A stretch of 64,000 nucleotides of DNA from Alphaproteobacteria bacterium (GTDB taxonomy: Bacteria > Pseudomonadota > Alphaproteobacteria > CASFRQ01 > SAAU01), in the NCBI GenBank assembly GCA_009929265.1, contig SAAU01000004.1, forward strand, positions 62,001-126,000, in the 5' to 3' direction. How positions within the stretch are numbered: the first letter of the stretch is position 1; the number at the start of each line of letters is the position of its first letter. The notes beneath the pieces are model-generated. The model had not been told where the DNA came from, searched no databases, and was given only the letters and a program-made list of their open reading frames with translations. This document shows positions 15,611 through 23,292 of the stretch, piece after piece. The translations under genes and the position numbers were made by a program.

Positions 15611-16525
15611 TTAAGAAGCCTTTTGACATACCTCTTCTTCAAAGAAGTAAACCTTTTCAAAAGCTTCCTTATCTGCAAAAAGCTTACGAAGTAATTTATT
15701 GTTAAAGGCGTGTCCTGAAAAGCGCCCCTTAAATGTGCCGATAAGGGGAAGCCCGGCTTGATATAAATCCCCAACAGCATCTAAAATTTTATGGCGAACA
15801 AACTCTTTCTTATCCCGCAAACCATCCTTGTTCAAAAGCGTATCGCCATCAACAACAAGAGCATTTTCCAAAGAACCCCCTTTGGCAAGACCCATTTTTC
15901 TTAATTGCTCAATATCACTTAAAGAACAAAAGGTTCTGGCATAAGCTAATTCTTTTTTAAAAGATTCTGCTGTCAATTCAAAAGTCATTTTTTGTTTTCC
16001 AATGATTTTTGACTTAAAGTCAATTTCAAATTCCATATTCAAATTTTCATGACAAGAGGGAGAAAGGGAAACTTCAATATCCCCTTCTTTATACACAACA
16101 TCCTTTTTAATCTTCCAAGCATACTGAAGAGCTTCTTGTTCCACAATTCCAGCGCGTTCAAATAAGAAAATAAAATCTTCAGCACTTCCATCCATAATAG
16201 GAACCTCTGGCGCATCCACATCAATAAGAGCATTAGAAATTCCCATAGCATGAAGAGCGGCCATTACATGTTCAATTGTGGAAACGCGAACGCCCTCTTC
16301 ATTTTCAAGTGCACTACAAAGGCGCGTGTCTTTTACATTTTCAAACGTAGCAGGAACAAGGTTGTTTTTATCAAGCACATCTACTCTACGAAAAACAATT
16401 CCTGTATCAGTTGGAGCGGGATGAAACGTCATTGTTGTTTTTACCCCAGAATGAAGCCCAACGCCAATACAAGGAATGGCGTTCTTAAATGTTTTTTGAT
16501 ATTTTGAAAAACTTGTTTTTAACAT
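15611..16525 (-). CDS. lpxC: UDP-3-O-acyl-N-acetylglucosamine deacetylase (LpxC)
   Basis: Zinc deacetylase and first committed enzyme of lipid A synthesis. Motifs include GVGLHSGVKTTMTFHPAP near the N-terminus, STIEHVMAALHAMGI with a zinc His, HKILDAVGDLYQAG with the second zinc His and Asp, and GRFSGHAFNN with the catalytic His. Length is 304 residues, as usual. It is monocistronic and ends at a bidirectional terminator. In many proteobacteria it follows ftsZ; here its upstream neighbour is a divergently read DUF4167 gene. Confidence 0.97.
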   Translation of the reverse strand: MLKTSFSKYQKTFKNAIPCIGVGLHSGVKTTMTFHPAPTDTGIVFRRVDVLDKNNLVPATFENVKDTRLCSALENEEGVRVSTIEHVMAALHAMGISNALIDVDAPEVPIMDGSAEDFIFLFERAGIVEQEALQYAWKIKKDVVYKEGDIEVSLSPSCHENLNMEFEIDFKSKIIGKQKMTFELTAESFKKELAYARTFCSLSDIEQLRKMGLAKGGSLENALVVDGDTLLNKDGLRDKKEFVRHKILDAVGDLYQAGLPLIGTFKGRFSGHAFNNKLLRKLFADKEAFEKVYFFEEEVCQKAS

Positions 16526-16748
16526 AACGACCCATATCTTTATTAAACTTTTCTAACTTTCTCTATAAAGTAAGGGAAAAACTTTCTTTTATCAAATCAA
16601 TCATTCTTACAATTTATTACATTTTTTCTTAAAAATTCTTTTTTTCAAAAAAGAGTTGCTTTTTTTATTAAAACGGTGCATTTTAACTTAGCTTTTGTGA
16701 TTTCAGAAATCAAAAAGCCTTATAACAAAAACAACTTACGGATAATTT

Positions 16749-17240
16749 ATGAAACAAGATTCGAATGGAAGAAATCGTTCTTACGGACGTGGTTTCAATT
16801 CTAAGAAACAAACTCTCACAAAAAACACAGTTGTAGAAAGCTCTGGTCCTGCTGGAAAAGTCAGAGGAAATCTTTCCCAAATTTATGATAAATACATGGT
16901 GTTAGGCAAAGAGGCTGCTATCCAAAACAACCGCGTTTTGGCTGAAACTTTTTACCAATTTGCAGATCATTATCATCGACTTTTCTTAATGGCAGAAGAA
17001 AACATCAGAAAGGGACAAAATAGCGTTAAGGATAATCGACATTTTTCTTCTAATCAAGATACCTCTTCTTTAGAAAAAAAGAATTCTGAAACAACTCCTT
17101 CTATCCCAGATGAACCGGCATCAAGAAAAGAAACAGAAAATTCCTCTTTTGTTGCCCCTTCAATCGAATCTTTTCCTGAAAAAGAAGAAAAACAATCTTC
17201 CCCAAAAAAAAGAGGACGTCCTCCTAAAAAAGAAAAATAA
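16749..17240 (+). CDS. DUF4167 domain protein
   Basis: A 163-residue protein with the DUF4167 pattern in its first 80 residues: NGRNRSYGRGFN, SSGPAGKVRGNLSQIYDKY, and AETFYQFADHYHRLF. The rest is a low-complexity tail ending in KKRGRPPKKEK, an AT-hook-like basic stretch. DUF4167 is confined to alphaproteobacteria; a nucleic-acid role is suggested by the basic N-terminus but is not established. The 223-base gap to lpxC, read divergently, is AT-rich; I see no other gene in it. Confidence 0.85.
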   Translation: MKQDSNGRNRSYGRGFNSKKQTLTKNTVVESSGPAGKVRGNLSQIYDKYMVLGKEAAIQNNRVLAETFYQFADHYHRLFLMAEENIRKGQNSVKDNRHFSSNQDTSSLEKKNSETTPSIPDEPASRKETENSSFVAPSIESFPEKEEKQSSPKKRGRPPKKEK

Positions 17241-17269
17241 AAAAAGGATGTTTTTTTTATTTCCTGTGC

Positions 17270-17275
17270 TATAAT
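17270..17275 (+). promoter_or_regulatory. Extended -10 promoter of the 17307 gene
   Basis: TGC directly followed by TATAAT (17270-17275), an extended -10 box, 31 bases before the ATG. No clear -35 box is present. Confidence 0.5.
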
Positions 17276-17306
17276 TTCCTAAAATCCATTTAGTTAGGAG
17301 GCATTG

Positions 17307-18341
17307 ATGAGTCGTTTTTGGATTGGGTTTTTCCTTTTTTGCTTTACGGGGCTTTCCTGTTTTGCAAAAGAACCTGTCATCAAAGCAGGACACCATGTTG
17401 GGTTTGACAGACTTGTCTTCAATATTCAAACTTTTCTTCCGTTTAAGATTCATCGATATGACACCTATAGTGTTTTATCTTTTTCAAAAGCCCTTAAAAT
17501 TGATTTAGGCGAAATTTATAAAACTATCGCTCCATCCCTAAAGAAAATGTCGCTTAAGTCTTCTCCAAAGCAAACAGATTTAATTTTATCTAATTACCCT
17601 AAAGACAGAAAATTAACCGCGCGTTCTTTTAAAGGTGGCGTTTATTTTGATCTTTATTGGCCAGAATTAAAACAAGAATGTCCTTCTTTAAAAACTTCTT
17701 CTTTGAAGGGGAGAACTTGTCCTTCTAAGGAAAAATTTTTAGAACAATTTTCTTCAAATGATTCTTCTTTTGAACTTCTTATCTCAGAGATGCTCTGTCA
17801 AGAAACAAAACGCTGTTCTTTGCTTCGTCTCTTAAATGCGCCAAAAGATGTTGCTATCTTTGAAAAAGATGCCGCCTTATGGATTGTTTTTCCAAAAATT
17901 TTAAAAACCCAGACAGCATTTAAAAACACAAAAACAATCATTCAAAAAATAAAAACATATACCCTTAAAAACGGCACAGCCTTTCGCCTTTCTTACGCAG
18001 ATGGATATGAACCTGTCTTAATTGAAAAAGGGATTATTCAATTTTCACCCAAAGGCACAGTAAGTCGTTATATTGCAAAAAATATGTCCAGTGCCAATCC
18101 TTTGTTAACAGGGGAAGGTGTTGTCTTTCATCTTGGGAAAAAATTAACCCCTATCCGTTTTACAGATCCTGTTGTTGGAAATGAAGTTGTTGTCTTCCCA
18201 GATGAAAATCTTTATAATCACTCATCTTATCGATTTGATTTTGTTGAAATTCCACCTTCTTTTCAAGGACTTACGTTCATTTCTTGGACAGAAGCTTTGG
18301 GATTCAAACAAACAAACGGAAATTTATCTCCTCTTACTTAA
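17307..18341 (+). CDS. Secreted protein of unknown function, AMIN-like N-terminus
   Basis: A 344-residue protein with a signal peptide (SRFWIGFFLFCFTGLSCFA, cleavage near residue 20). The following segment, VIKAGHHVGFDRLVFNIQTF, resembles the AMIN-like start of alphaproteobacterial envelope proteins that read 'vRvGeH.gfsRlVFd'. The rest is mixed alpha/beta, with four cysteines in 115-172 and no motif I recognise. The ATG at 17307 has AGGAGG five bases upstream, so an in-frame TTG three bases earlier is discounted. Relatives in alphaproteobacteria often carry TPR repeats, which are absent here. Confidence 0.75.
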   Translation: MSRFWIGFFLFCFTGLSCFAKEPVIKAGHHVGFDRLVFNIQTFLPFKIHRYDTYSVLSFSKALKIDLGEIYKTIAPSLKKMSLKSSPKQTDLILSNYPKDRKLTARSFKGGVYFDLYWPELKQECPSLKTSSLKGRTCPSKEKFLEQFSSNDSSFELLISEMLCQETKRCSLLRLLNAPKDVAIFEKDAALWIVFPKILKTQTAFKNTKTIIQKIKTYTLKNGTAFRLSYADGYEPVLIEKGIIQFSPKGTVSRYIAKNMSSANPLLTGEGVVFHLGKKLTPIRFTDPVVGNEVVVFPDENLYNHSSYRFDFVEIPPSFQGLTFISWTEALGFKQTNGNLSPLT

Positions 18342-18366
18342 CATAAAATCTGTTCTTCCTTAACAC

Positions 18367-18395
18367 AAAAAAGAGGCCAAAAGGCCCCTTTTTTC
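18367..18395. terminator. Bidirectional terminator between 17307 gene and acpS
   Basis: AAAAAAGAGGCC, loop AAAA, GGCCCCTTTTTT, between two convergent genes. Confidence 0.85.
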
Positions 18396-18409
18396 TTAAA
18401 AACTTTTTC

Positions 18410-18808
18410 CTAAATAGCTTCAATAAGAACGATCGTTTCGGCAAGCTTTTTTGTATCTGAAATAGATAGATGTATTTTGGCTTTTTTTCCTTTTGGAACA
18501 AGGCTTTCTAACGTTTCTTTTGTTCGCCCTTGAACCGTAATAAACGGTTTTCCAGATTCATCATTTTGGATTTCAATTTCTCTTAGAAAGGCATTATTTC
18601 CAATCCCTGTCCCTAAAGCCTTTGCAAAAGCTTCTTTAGCCGAAAAACGACTAGCCAAAGTTTCAATTCTTTTTAATCCATTGCGACGAAAAGCCACATC
18701 CACTTCCCTTGAAGTAAAGCCTCTTTTCAAAAAGGCCGACCCAAAACGTTCATACGTATCTTTAATCCTATCGACTTCGACAATATCAATTCCAACCCCT
18801 AAAATCAT
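18410..18808 (-). CDS. acpS: Holo-[acyl-carrier-protein] synthase (AcpS)
   Basis: Transfers 4'-phosphopantetheine from CoA to the serine of AcpP. The magnesium-binding motif GVGIDIVEVDRIK is at residues 4-16, and SRFSAKEAFAKALGTG carries the second. Length is 132 residues. It starts four bases inside the end of rsh and so is coupled to it. The order rpoZ-rsh-acpS is conserved in alphaproteobacteria. Its substrate acpP is at 1423-1656. Confidence 0.96.
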   Translation of the reverse strand: MILGVGIDIVEVDRIKDTYERFGSAFLKRGFTSREVDVAFRRNGLKRIETLASRFSAKEAFAKALGTGIGNNAFLREIEIQNDESGKPFITVQGRTKETLESLVPKGKKAKIHLSISDTKKLAETIVLIEAI

Positions 18809-20964
18809 GACTTAATCCTTCCAACAAATGTGACAAGCGGAGAAGCATTTAAAGAGGCAATTAAATCTTCTAAAGCAAGGGCAGAAGAAACCTCAATTTC
18901 CATAATCAACTCTGTAAATCCCCCTGATCGATGAATCGTATTTAGGGAGACAATATTGCCTTGATTTTTGGCAATAGATGTTGAAATAGAGCTCAAAGAC
19001 CCTGGAGAATCCTTTAAAACAATTCTTAACCGAACCGCGTAAGAGGCCGTATCCACTTGCCGAGACAATGCATCATCATCCCAAGAGATCTCCATCCAAC
19101 GTTCTGGTTCTTTCACGTATCTTTTAAGCACAGGGCAATCTTCTGTATGAATTGTGACCCCACGCCCCGTATGGACAATCCCAACGATTTTATCCCCCGG
19201 CAGAGGGTGACAACATTTGGCATAAGAAACAGATAGACCAGACACCAGCCCTTTAATAGGTACTTGAGAAAGGTTTTTCCGCTTTGTCTCTTTTTTGAAA
19301 ACACCTACCACTTTTTGAAAAGTCGTTTTGTGTTCTGGAAACATCCTTGAAAACACATCTTTTGCGCCAAAAAGCCCTGCCCCAATGGCAACAAGCAAAT
19401 CTTCTGCAGATTCCTGACGATAAAATTCTGTCACTTTTTCAAGATCATGCTCAATTTCTTTTTCAGCATAACTTTTTTTCGCTTCTTGATAAATCTTTTG
19501 AAGTTGAGAAAGCCCATGAGAAATATGCAATACTCTTTTTTCCTGGCGCACATATCTGCGAATAGCAGACTTGGCCTTTGGGGTCACAACAAAACGTTCC
19601 CACTCGGCCGAAGGCGTTTGGGCATTCGAGGTTAAAATTTCAACTTGATCCCCGTTCATCAAAGGGGTTCTTAACGGTTTAATGTTTCCATTGATTTTTG
19701 CCCCAACGCAGTGATCTCCCACTCTTGAATGAATAGCATATGCAAAATCAACGGGAGAGGCATCCTTTGGTAATTCAATCAAATCTCCTTTTGGCGTAAA
19801 GCAAAAAACCTGATTTTCATACATGGCCATTTTAGTGTGTTCCAAAAATTCATTTGGATCGTTTGATTGTTCTAAAAGCTCTACTAACTCTCTCAGCCAA
19901 CGGAATTGCTTTCCATCAGCCTTATAGTCTTTTTGCTTATATTGCCAGTGAGCGGCTACCCCATATTCAGCCACTTCATGCATTTCAGGGGTTCTGATTT
20001 GAACCTCAACCCGTTGTCTAAACGGGCCAATAATTCCGGTATGCAAAGATTGATATCCATTTGGTTTTGGAGTTGAAATATAATCCTTATAGCGACCAGG
20101 TACCATCGGATATTTTGTATGAATAACCCCTAAGGTATGATAACAATCAGCCACAGAGGGCACAACAATTCGAAACGCCATAATGTCGCAAATCTGCTCA
20201 AAAGTAATACTTTGATTAACCATTTTCCGCCAAATGGAATACGGCTTTTTCTCTCGTCCATAAATCTTAAAATCAAGCTTTGTGGGAGACATGTCCTTTT
20301 CAAATTCTTCAATAATTTTTGGAATAAGGTTAGAATCTTTTTCCCTTAGAAAATTTAGTCGCGTTTGGATAGAGGCATAGGCCTCAGGCTTCACCTCTTT
20401 AAAGGCCAAATCTTCCAAAATATCCTTCATCCGATGAATACCGAGTCGTTCGGCAAGAGGGGCATAAATATCTAATGTTTCTTTTGCTTTTTGAAGACGC
20501 TTAACGGGATCCTTCACAAAATGAAGCGTGCGCATATTGTGAACTCTATCCGCCAACTTAACGAGAAGGACTCGAATATCCTCTGACATAGCCAGGACAA
20601 GTTTTCTTAAATTTTCGGCCTGTTTTGATTTTTCGGAATTAAGTTGAATCTTGGAAAGTTTTGTCACCCCTTCAACAAGCGTGGCAACCTCTTTCCCAAA
20701 AAGCTTTTCAATATCCATATGGGTGGCGGTTGTATCCTCAATCGTATCATGCAAAAGAGCTGTGATAATTGTTGCACAGTCAAGCTTATAATCTGTTAAG
20801 ATTTCGGCGACTTCAACAGGATGAGAGAAATAAGGTTCTCCTGACTCGCGTTTTTGAACCCCATGCATTTTCATGGCAAAAAGATAAGCCCTCTCCAAGG
20901 CCTCTTCGTCGGCATTTGGATCATAGGACTTAACTTTTTCAATGAGTTCTGATTGTCTTAACAT
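18805..20964 (-). CDS. rsh: Bifunctional (p)ppGpp synthetase/hydrolase (Rsh/SpoT)
   Basis: Sets the alarmone level in the stringent response. Domains in order: HD hydrolase (residues about 30-180) with LLHDTIEDT; synthetase (about 235-345) with YGREKKPYSIWRKM and GYQSLHTGI; TGS (about 385-450); a helical and zinc-finger-like region with YAKCCHPLPGDKIVGIVHTGRGVTI split over 570-600; and a C-terminal ACT domain. The synthetase loop reads RYKD, the RxKD form of bifunctional enzymes, where synthetase-only RelA has ExDD. Both active sites look intact. The product has 719 residues. It is downstream of rpoZ. Confidence 0.96.
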   Translation of the reverse strand: MLRQSELIEKVKSYDPNADEEALERAYLFAMKMHGVQKRESGEPYFSHPVEVAEILTDYKLDCATIITALLHDTIEDTTATHMDIEKLFGKEVATLVEGVTKLSKIQLNSEKSKQAENLRKLVLAMSEDIRVLLVKLADRVHNMRTLHFVKDPVKRLQKAKETLDIYAPLAERLGIHRMKDILEDLAFKEVKPEAYASIQTRLNFLREKDSNLIPKIIEEFEKDMSPTKLDFKIYGREKKPYSIWRKMVNQSITFEQICDIMAFRIVVPSVADCYHTLGVIHTKYPMVPGRYKDYISTPKPNGYQSLHTGIIGPFRQRVEVQIRTPEMHEVAEYGVAAHWQYKQKDYKADGKQFRWLRELVELLEQSNDPNEFLEHTKMAMYENQVFCFTPKGDLIELPKDASPVDFAYAIHSRVGDHCVGAKINGNIKPLRTPLMNGDQVEILTSNAQTPSAEWERFVVTPKAKSAIRRYVRQEKRVLHISHGLSQLQKIYQEAKKSYAEKEIEHDLEKVTEFYRQESAEDLLVAIGAGLFGAKDVFSRMFPEHKTTFQKVVGVFKKETKRKNLSQVPIKGLVSGLSVSYAKCCHPLPGDKIVGIVHTGRGVTIHTEDCPVLKRYVKEPERWMEISWDDDALSRQVDTASYAVRLRIVLKDSPGSLSSISTSIAKNQGNIVSLNTIHRSGGFTELIMEIEVSSALALEDLIASLNASPLVTFVGRIKS

Positions 20965-21000
20965 AGTCTCCCCTTCGTTGGAATTAGGATAAACGGAGAA

Positions 21001-21381
21001 CTAGAGGTCTTCTTTTTCGTCTAAAGGAGTAGGTTCTTCTGAAACTTCAAATTGGCCAGATTTTCCAAATTCGCTCTCATCTGCAATCAGTTCGCCTGCC
21101 AATTCGGCATCAACAGCTTTTAATTCTTTTTCTTCGTCTGGCGTTTCTTCAACAGGAACAAATTTCTGAAATCCTGAAACAACTTCTTCTCTTAAACTTT
21201 CCAAATCAATATTTTCTTCGGCGATTTCCCTTAAAGCAACAACCGTATTTTTATCGTTATCGCGATCAATTGTTAAAGGGGATCCAGCGCTGATATCACG
21301 AGCCCGTCTTGCAGCCAATAAAACCAATTCATATCTATTTGAAACTTTTTTTACACAATCTTCAACAGTAACCCGAGCCAT
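21001..21381 (-). CDS. rpoZ: RNA polymerase omega subunit
   Basis: Small RNA polymerase subunit that aids assembly and, in proteobacteria, forms one of the ppGpp sites. It starts [30 protein letters not shown], which is unmistakable (split here: [13 protein letters not shown] then [16 protein letters not shown]). Length is 126 residues; the C-terminal half is strongly acidic, as in other alphaproteobacteria. It is first in the rpoZ-rsh-acpS operon, which places a ppGpp target next to the ppGpp enzyme. Confidence 0.95.
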   Translation of the reverse strand: MARVTVEDCVKKVSNRYELVLLAARRARDISAGSPLTIDRDNDKNTVVALREIAEENIDLESLREEVVSGFQKFVPVEETPDEEKELKAVDAELAGELIADESEFGKSGQFEVSEEPTPLDEKEDL

Positions 21382-21438
21382 TTTAACCCTCTTTCATTAT
21401 TAGTATTTAAATCTCTTAATCTTATTCATATACAATTT

Positions 21439-21467
21439 TTGAACAAAAAGCAATTGCATTTTATGAT
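21439..21467 (+). promoter_or_regulatory. Promoter of metG with an overlapping palindrome
   Basis: TTGAAC (21439-21444), 17 bases, TATGAT (21462-21467). A perfect inverted repeat, GCATTTTA-TGA-TAAAATGC (21456-21474), covers the -10 box and could be an operator. Confidence 0.6.
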
Positions 21468-21517
21468 AAAATGCTGTTTATTATAGCCTATACATGCTTA
21501 AATAATAAGGAAAAAAG

Positions 21518-23212
21518 ATGAAAAAACGTTATTTAATTACTTCGGCGCTCCCCTACATCAATGGAATCAAACATTTGGGGACCTTGGTGGGGAGTATGCT
21601 TCCTGCCGATGTGTATGCCCGTTTTTTAAGACAAAAAGGCGAAGAAGTCCTTTATATCTGTGCAACAGATGAACATGGAACCCCTGCGGAATTGGCCGCA
21701 AATGAAGAAGGTGTTTCTGTCCAAGAATATTGCGATAAATATCATGACATTCAAAAAAATATTTACGAAAGATTTCACCTTTCTTTTGATCATTTTGGCA
21801 GAACAAGCTCTCCACAAAACAAAAAATATACTCAACATTTTTGTGAAGCTTTAAGTAAAAACGGATTGATTGAAAAAAGAACTCTAAAACAGATTTATTG
21901 CCATACAGATGAACGCTTTTTACCTGACAGATATATTATCGGAACCTGTCCTCATTGCGGCTATGGTAAAGCTAGAGGCGATCAATGTGATAAATGCACA
22001 CACCTTTTGGATCCTGTTGATTTAATCAACCCTCGTTCTGCCGTTTCGGGGGCAACAGATTTGGAATTAAAGGAAACAACCCACCTTTACTTAAAACTTC
22101 CTTTATTGGAAAAAGAAATCACCGAATGGATTGATAAAAAAGAAGCTGAAGGACTTTGGCCTTCTATGGTTATTGCCATTGCCCGCAAATGGATTAAAGA
22201 TGGCTTAAAAGAACGCTGCATTACACGGGATTTAAAATGGGGCGTTCCTGTTAATTATGAAGGATTAGAAGATAAAGTCTTTTACGTTTGGTTTGATGCC
22301 CCTATCGGCTACATCTCTGCCACACAAGAATGGGTGGATAAAGACCCAGACCATCGCTCCATAGACGACTGGTGGAAAGAATCCGATGACGTCTGCTATA
22401 CCCAATTTATGGGCAAAGACAATGTCGCTTTTCATACCATTTCCTTCCCTGCTTCCATTTTGGGAACGAAAGAACCTTGGAAAAAAGTGGATATGTTAAA
22501 AGGGGTTAACTGGCTCAACTATTATGGCGGGAAATTCTCAACAAGCCAACATAGAGGGATTTTCACCGACACAGCCTTAGATGAATTTGAGTCCGATTAT
22601 TGGAGATATTGGCTTATGGCAAATATTCCAGAAAACGACGATACCTCTTTTTCTGTTGAATCCTTTGCTGGCGTTATTAACAAAGACTTAAACGATGTTT
22701 TAGGCAACTTCATCAATCGTGTTTTGAAAATGACCAACAAAAACTTTGGCCTAACGGTTCCTGAAGGCGGCGAAGTTTCTGAAGAAGAAAAAACCCTTTT
22801 TGCCGAAATTGAAAAGGCTTTTACTTCTTACACAGAGGCCTTAAATGTCCTTGAATTTAGAAAAGCTCTTGGATTTTTAAGAGAACTTTGGGTTTTGGGA
22901 AATAACTATATTGCCAGAACAGAACCTTGGAAAGTTATCAAAGAAGACCAAGAACGCGGTGCTGTCATCTTAAGAACAGCCCTCAATTTGATTTATTTCT
23001 TTGGGCTTATCAGTGCGCCAATTATTCCAGAATCTGCCAAAAAGATTCTTGCAATTTTTGAAAAAGAGGACTTCTTCTGGCCTCAAGACATTTCCGATAT
23101 TCTTTCTTCTTTCAAAGGGGGCGAAACATTCAAAATGACAGAACCTTTGTTCGAAAAAATTCCTGAAGAGAGAATTGAAGAGTTAATGGAAAAATATGGC
23201 TCTGCCGAATAA
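21518..23212 (+). CDS. metG: Methionyl-tRNA synthetase
   Basis: Class I synthetase charging tRNA-Met. The HIGH-type motif appears as GIKHLGTLVGSMLPADV near residue 18, and the KMSKS loop as GGKFSTSQHRGIF near residue 342. The connective peptide has a four-cysteine zinc knuckle, CPHCGYGKARGDQCDKC. The anticodon-binding helical domain follows (NDVLGNFINRVLKMTNKNFG, ALGFLRELWVLGNNYIARTEPWK). Length is 564 residues, without the C-terminal EMAP/Trbp111 dimerisation domain. KFSTS differs from the bacterial KMSKS but keeps the first Lys and last Ser. It ends at a strong terminator. Confidence 0.96.
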   Translation: MKKRYLITSALPYINGIKHLGTLVGSMLPADVYARFLRQKGEEVLYICATDEHGTPAELAANEEGVSVQEYCDKYHDIQKNIYERFHLSFDHFGRTSSPQNKKYTQHFCEALSKNGLIEKRTLKQIYCHTDERFLPDRYIIGTCPHCGYGKARGDQCDKCTHLLDPVDLINPRSAVSGATDLELKETTHLYLKLPLLEKEITEWIDKKEAEGLWPSMVIAIARKWIKDGLKERCITRDLKWGVPVNYEGLEDKVFYVWFDAPIGYISATQEWVDKDPDHRSIDDWWKESDDVCYTQFMGKDNVAFHTISFPASILGTKEPWKKVDMLKGVNWLNYYGGKFSTSQHRGIFTDTALDEFESDYWRYWLMANIPENDDTSFSVESFAGVINKDLNDVLGNFINRVLKMTNKNFGLTVPEGGEVSEEEKTLFAEIEKAFTSYTEALNVLEFRKALGFLRELWVLGNNYIARTEPWKVIKEDQERGAVILRTALNLIYFFGLISAPIIPESAKKILAIFEKEDFFWPQDISDILSSFKGGETFKMTEPLFEKIPEERIEELMEKYGSAE

Positions 23213-23241
23213 GGGCAAAAAATAACCAGAATTTTCAAAGT

Positions 23242-23276
23242 AAAAAAGCTTCCTAGAAATTTAGGAAGCTTTTTTT
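23242..23276. terminator. Bidirectional terminator after metG
   Basis: AAAAAAGCTTCCTA, loop GAAAT, TAGGAAGCTTTTTT, between metG and the convergent 23293-26790 gene. Confidence 0.9.
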
Positions 23277-23292
23277 AGATTTGTCTTAACGC

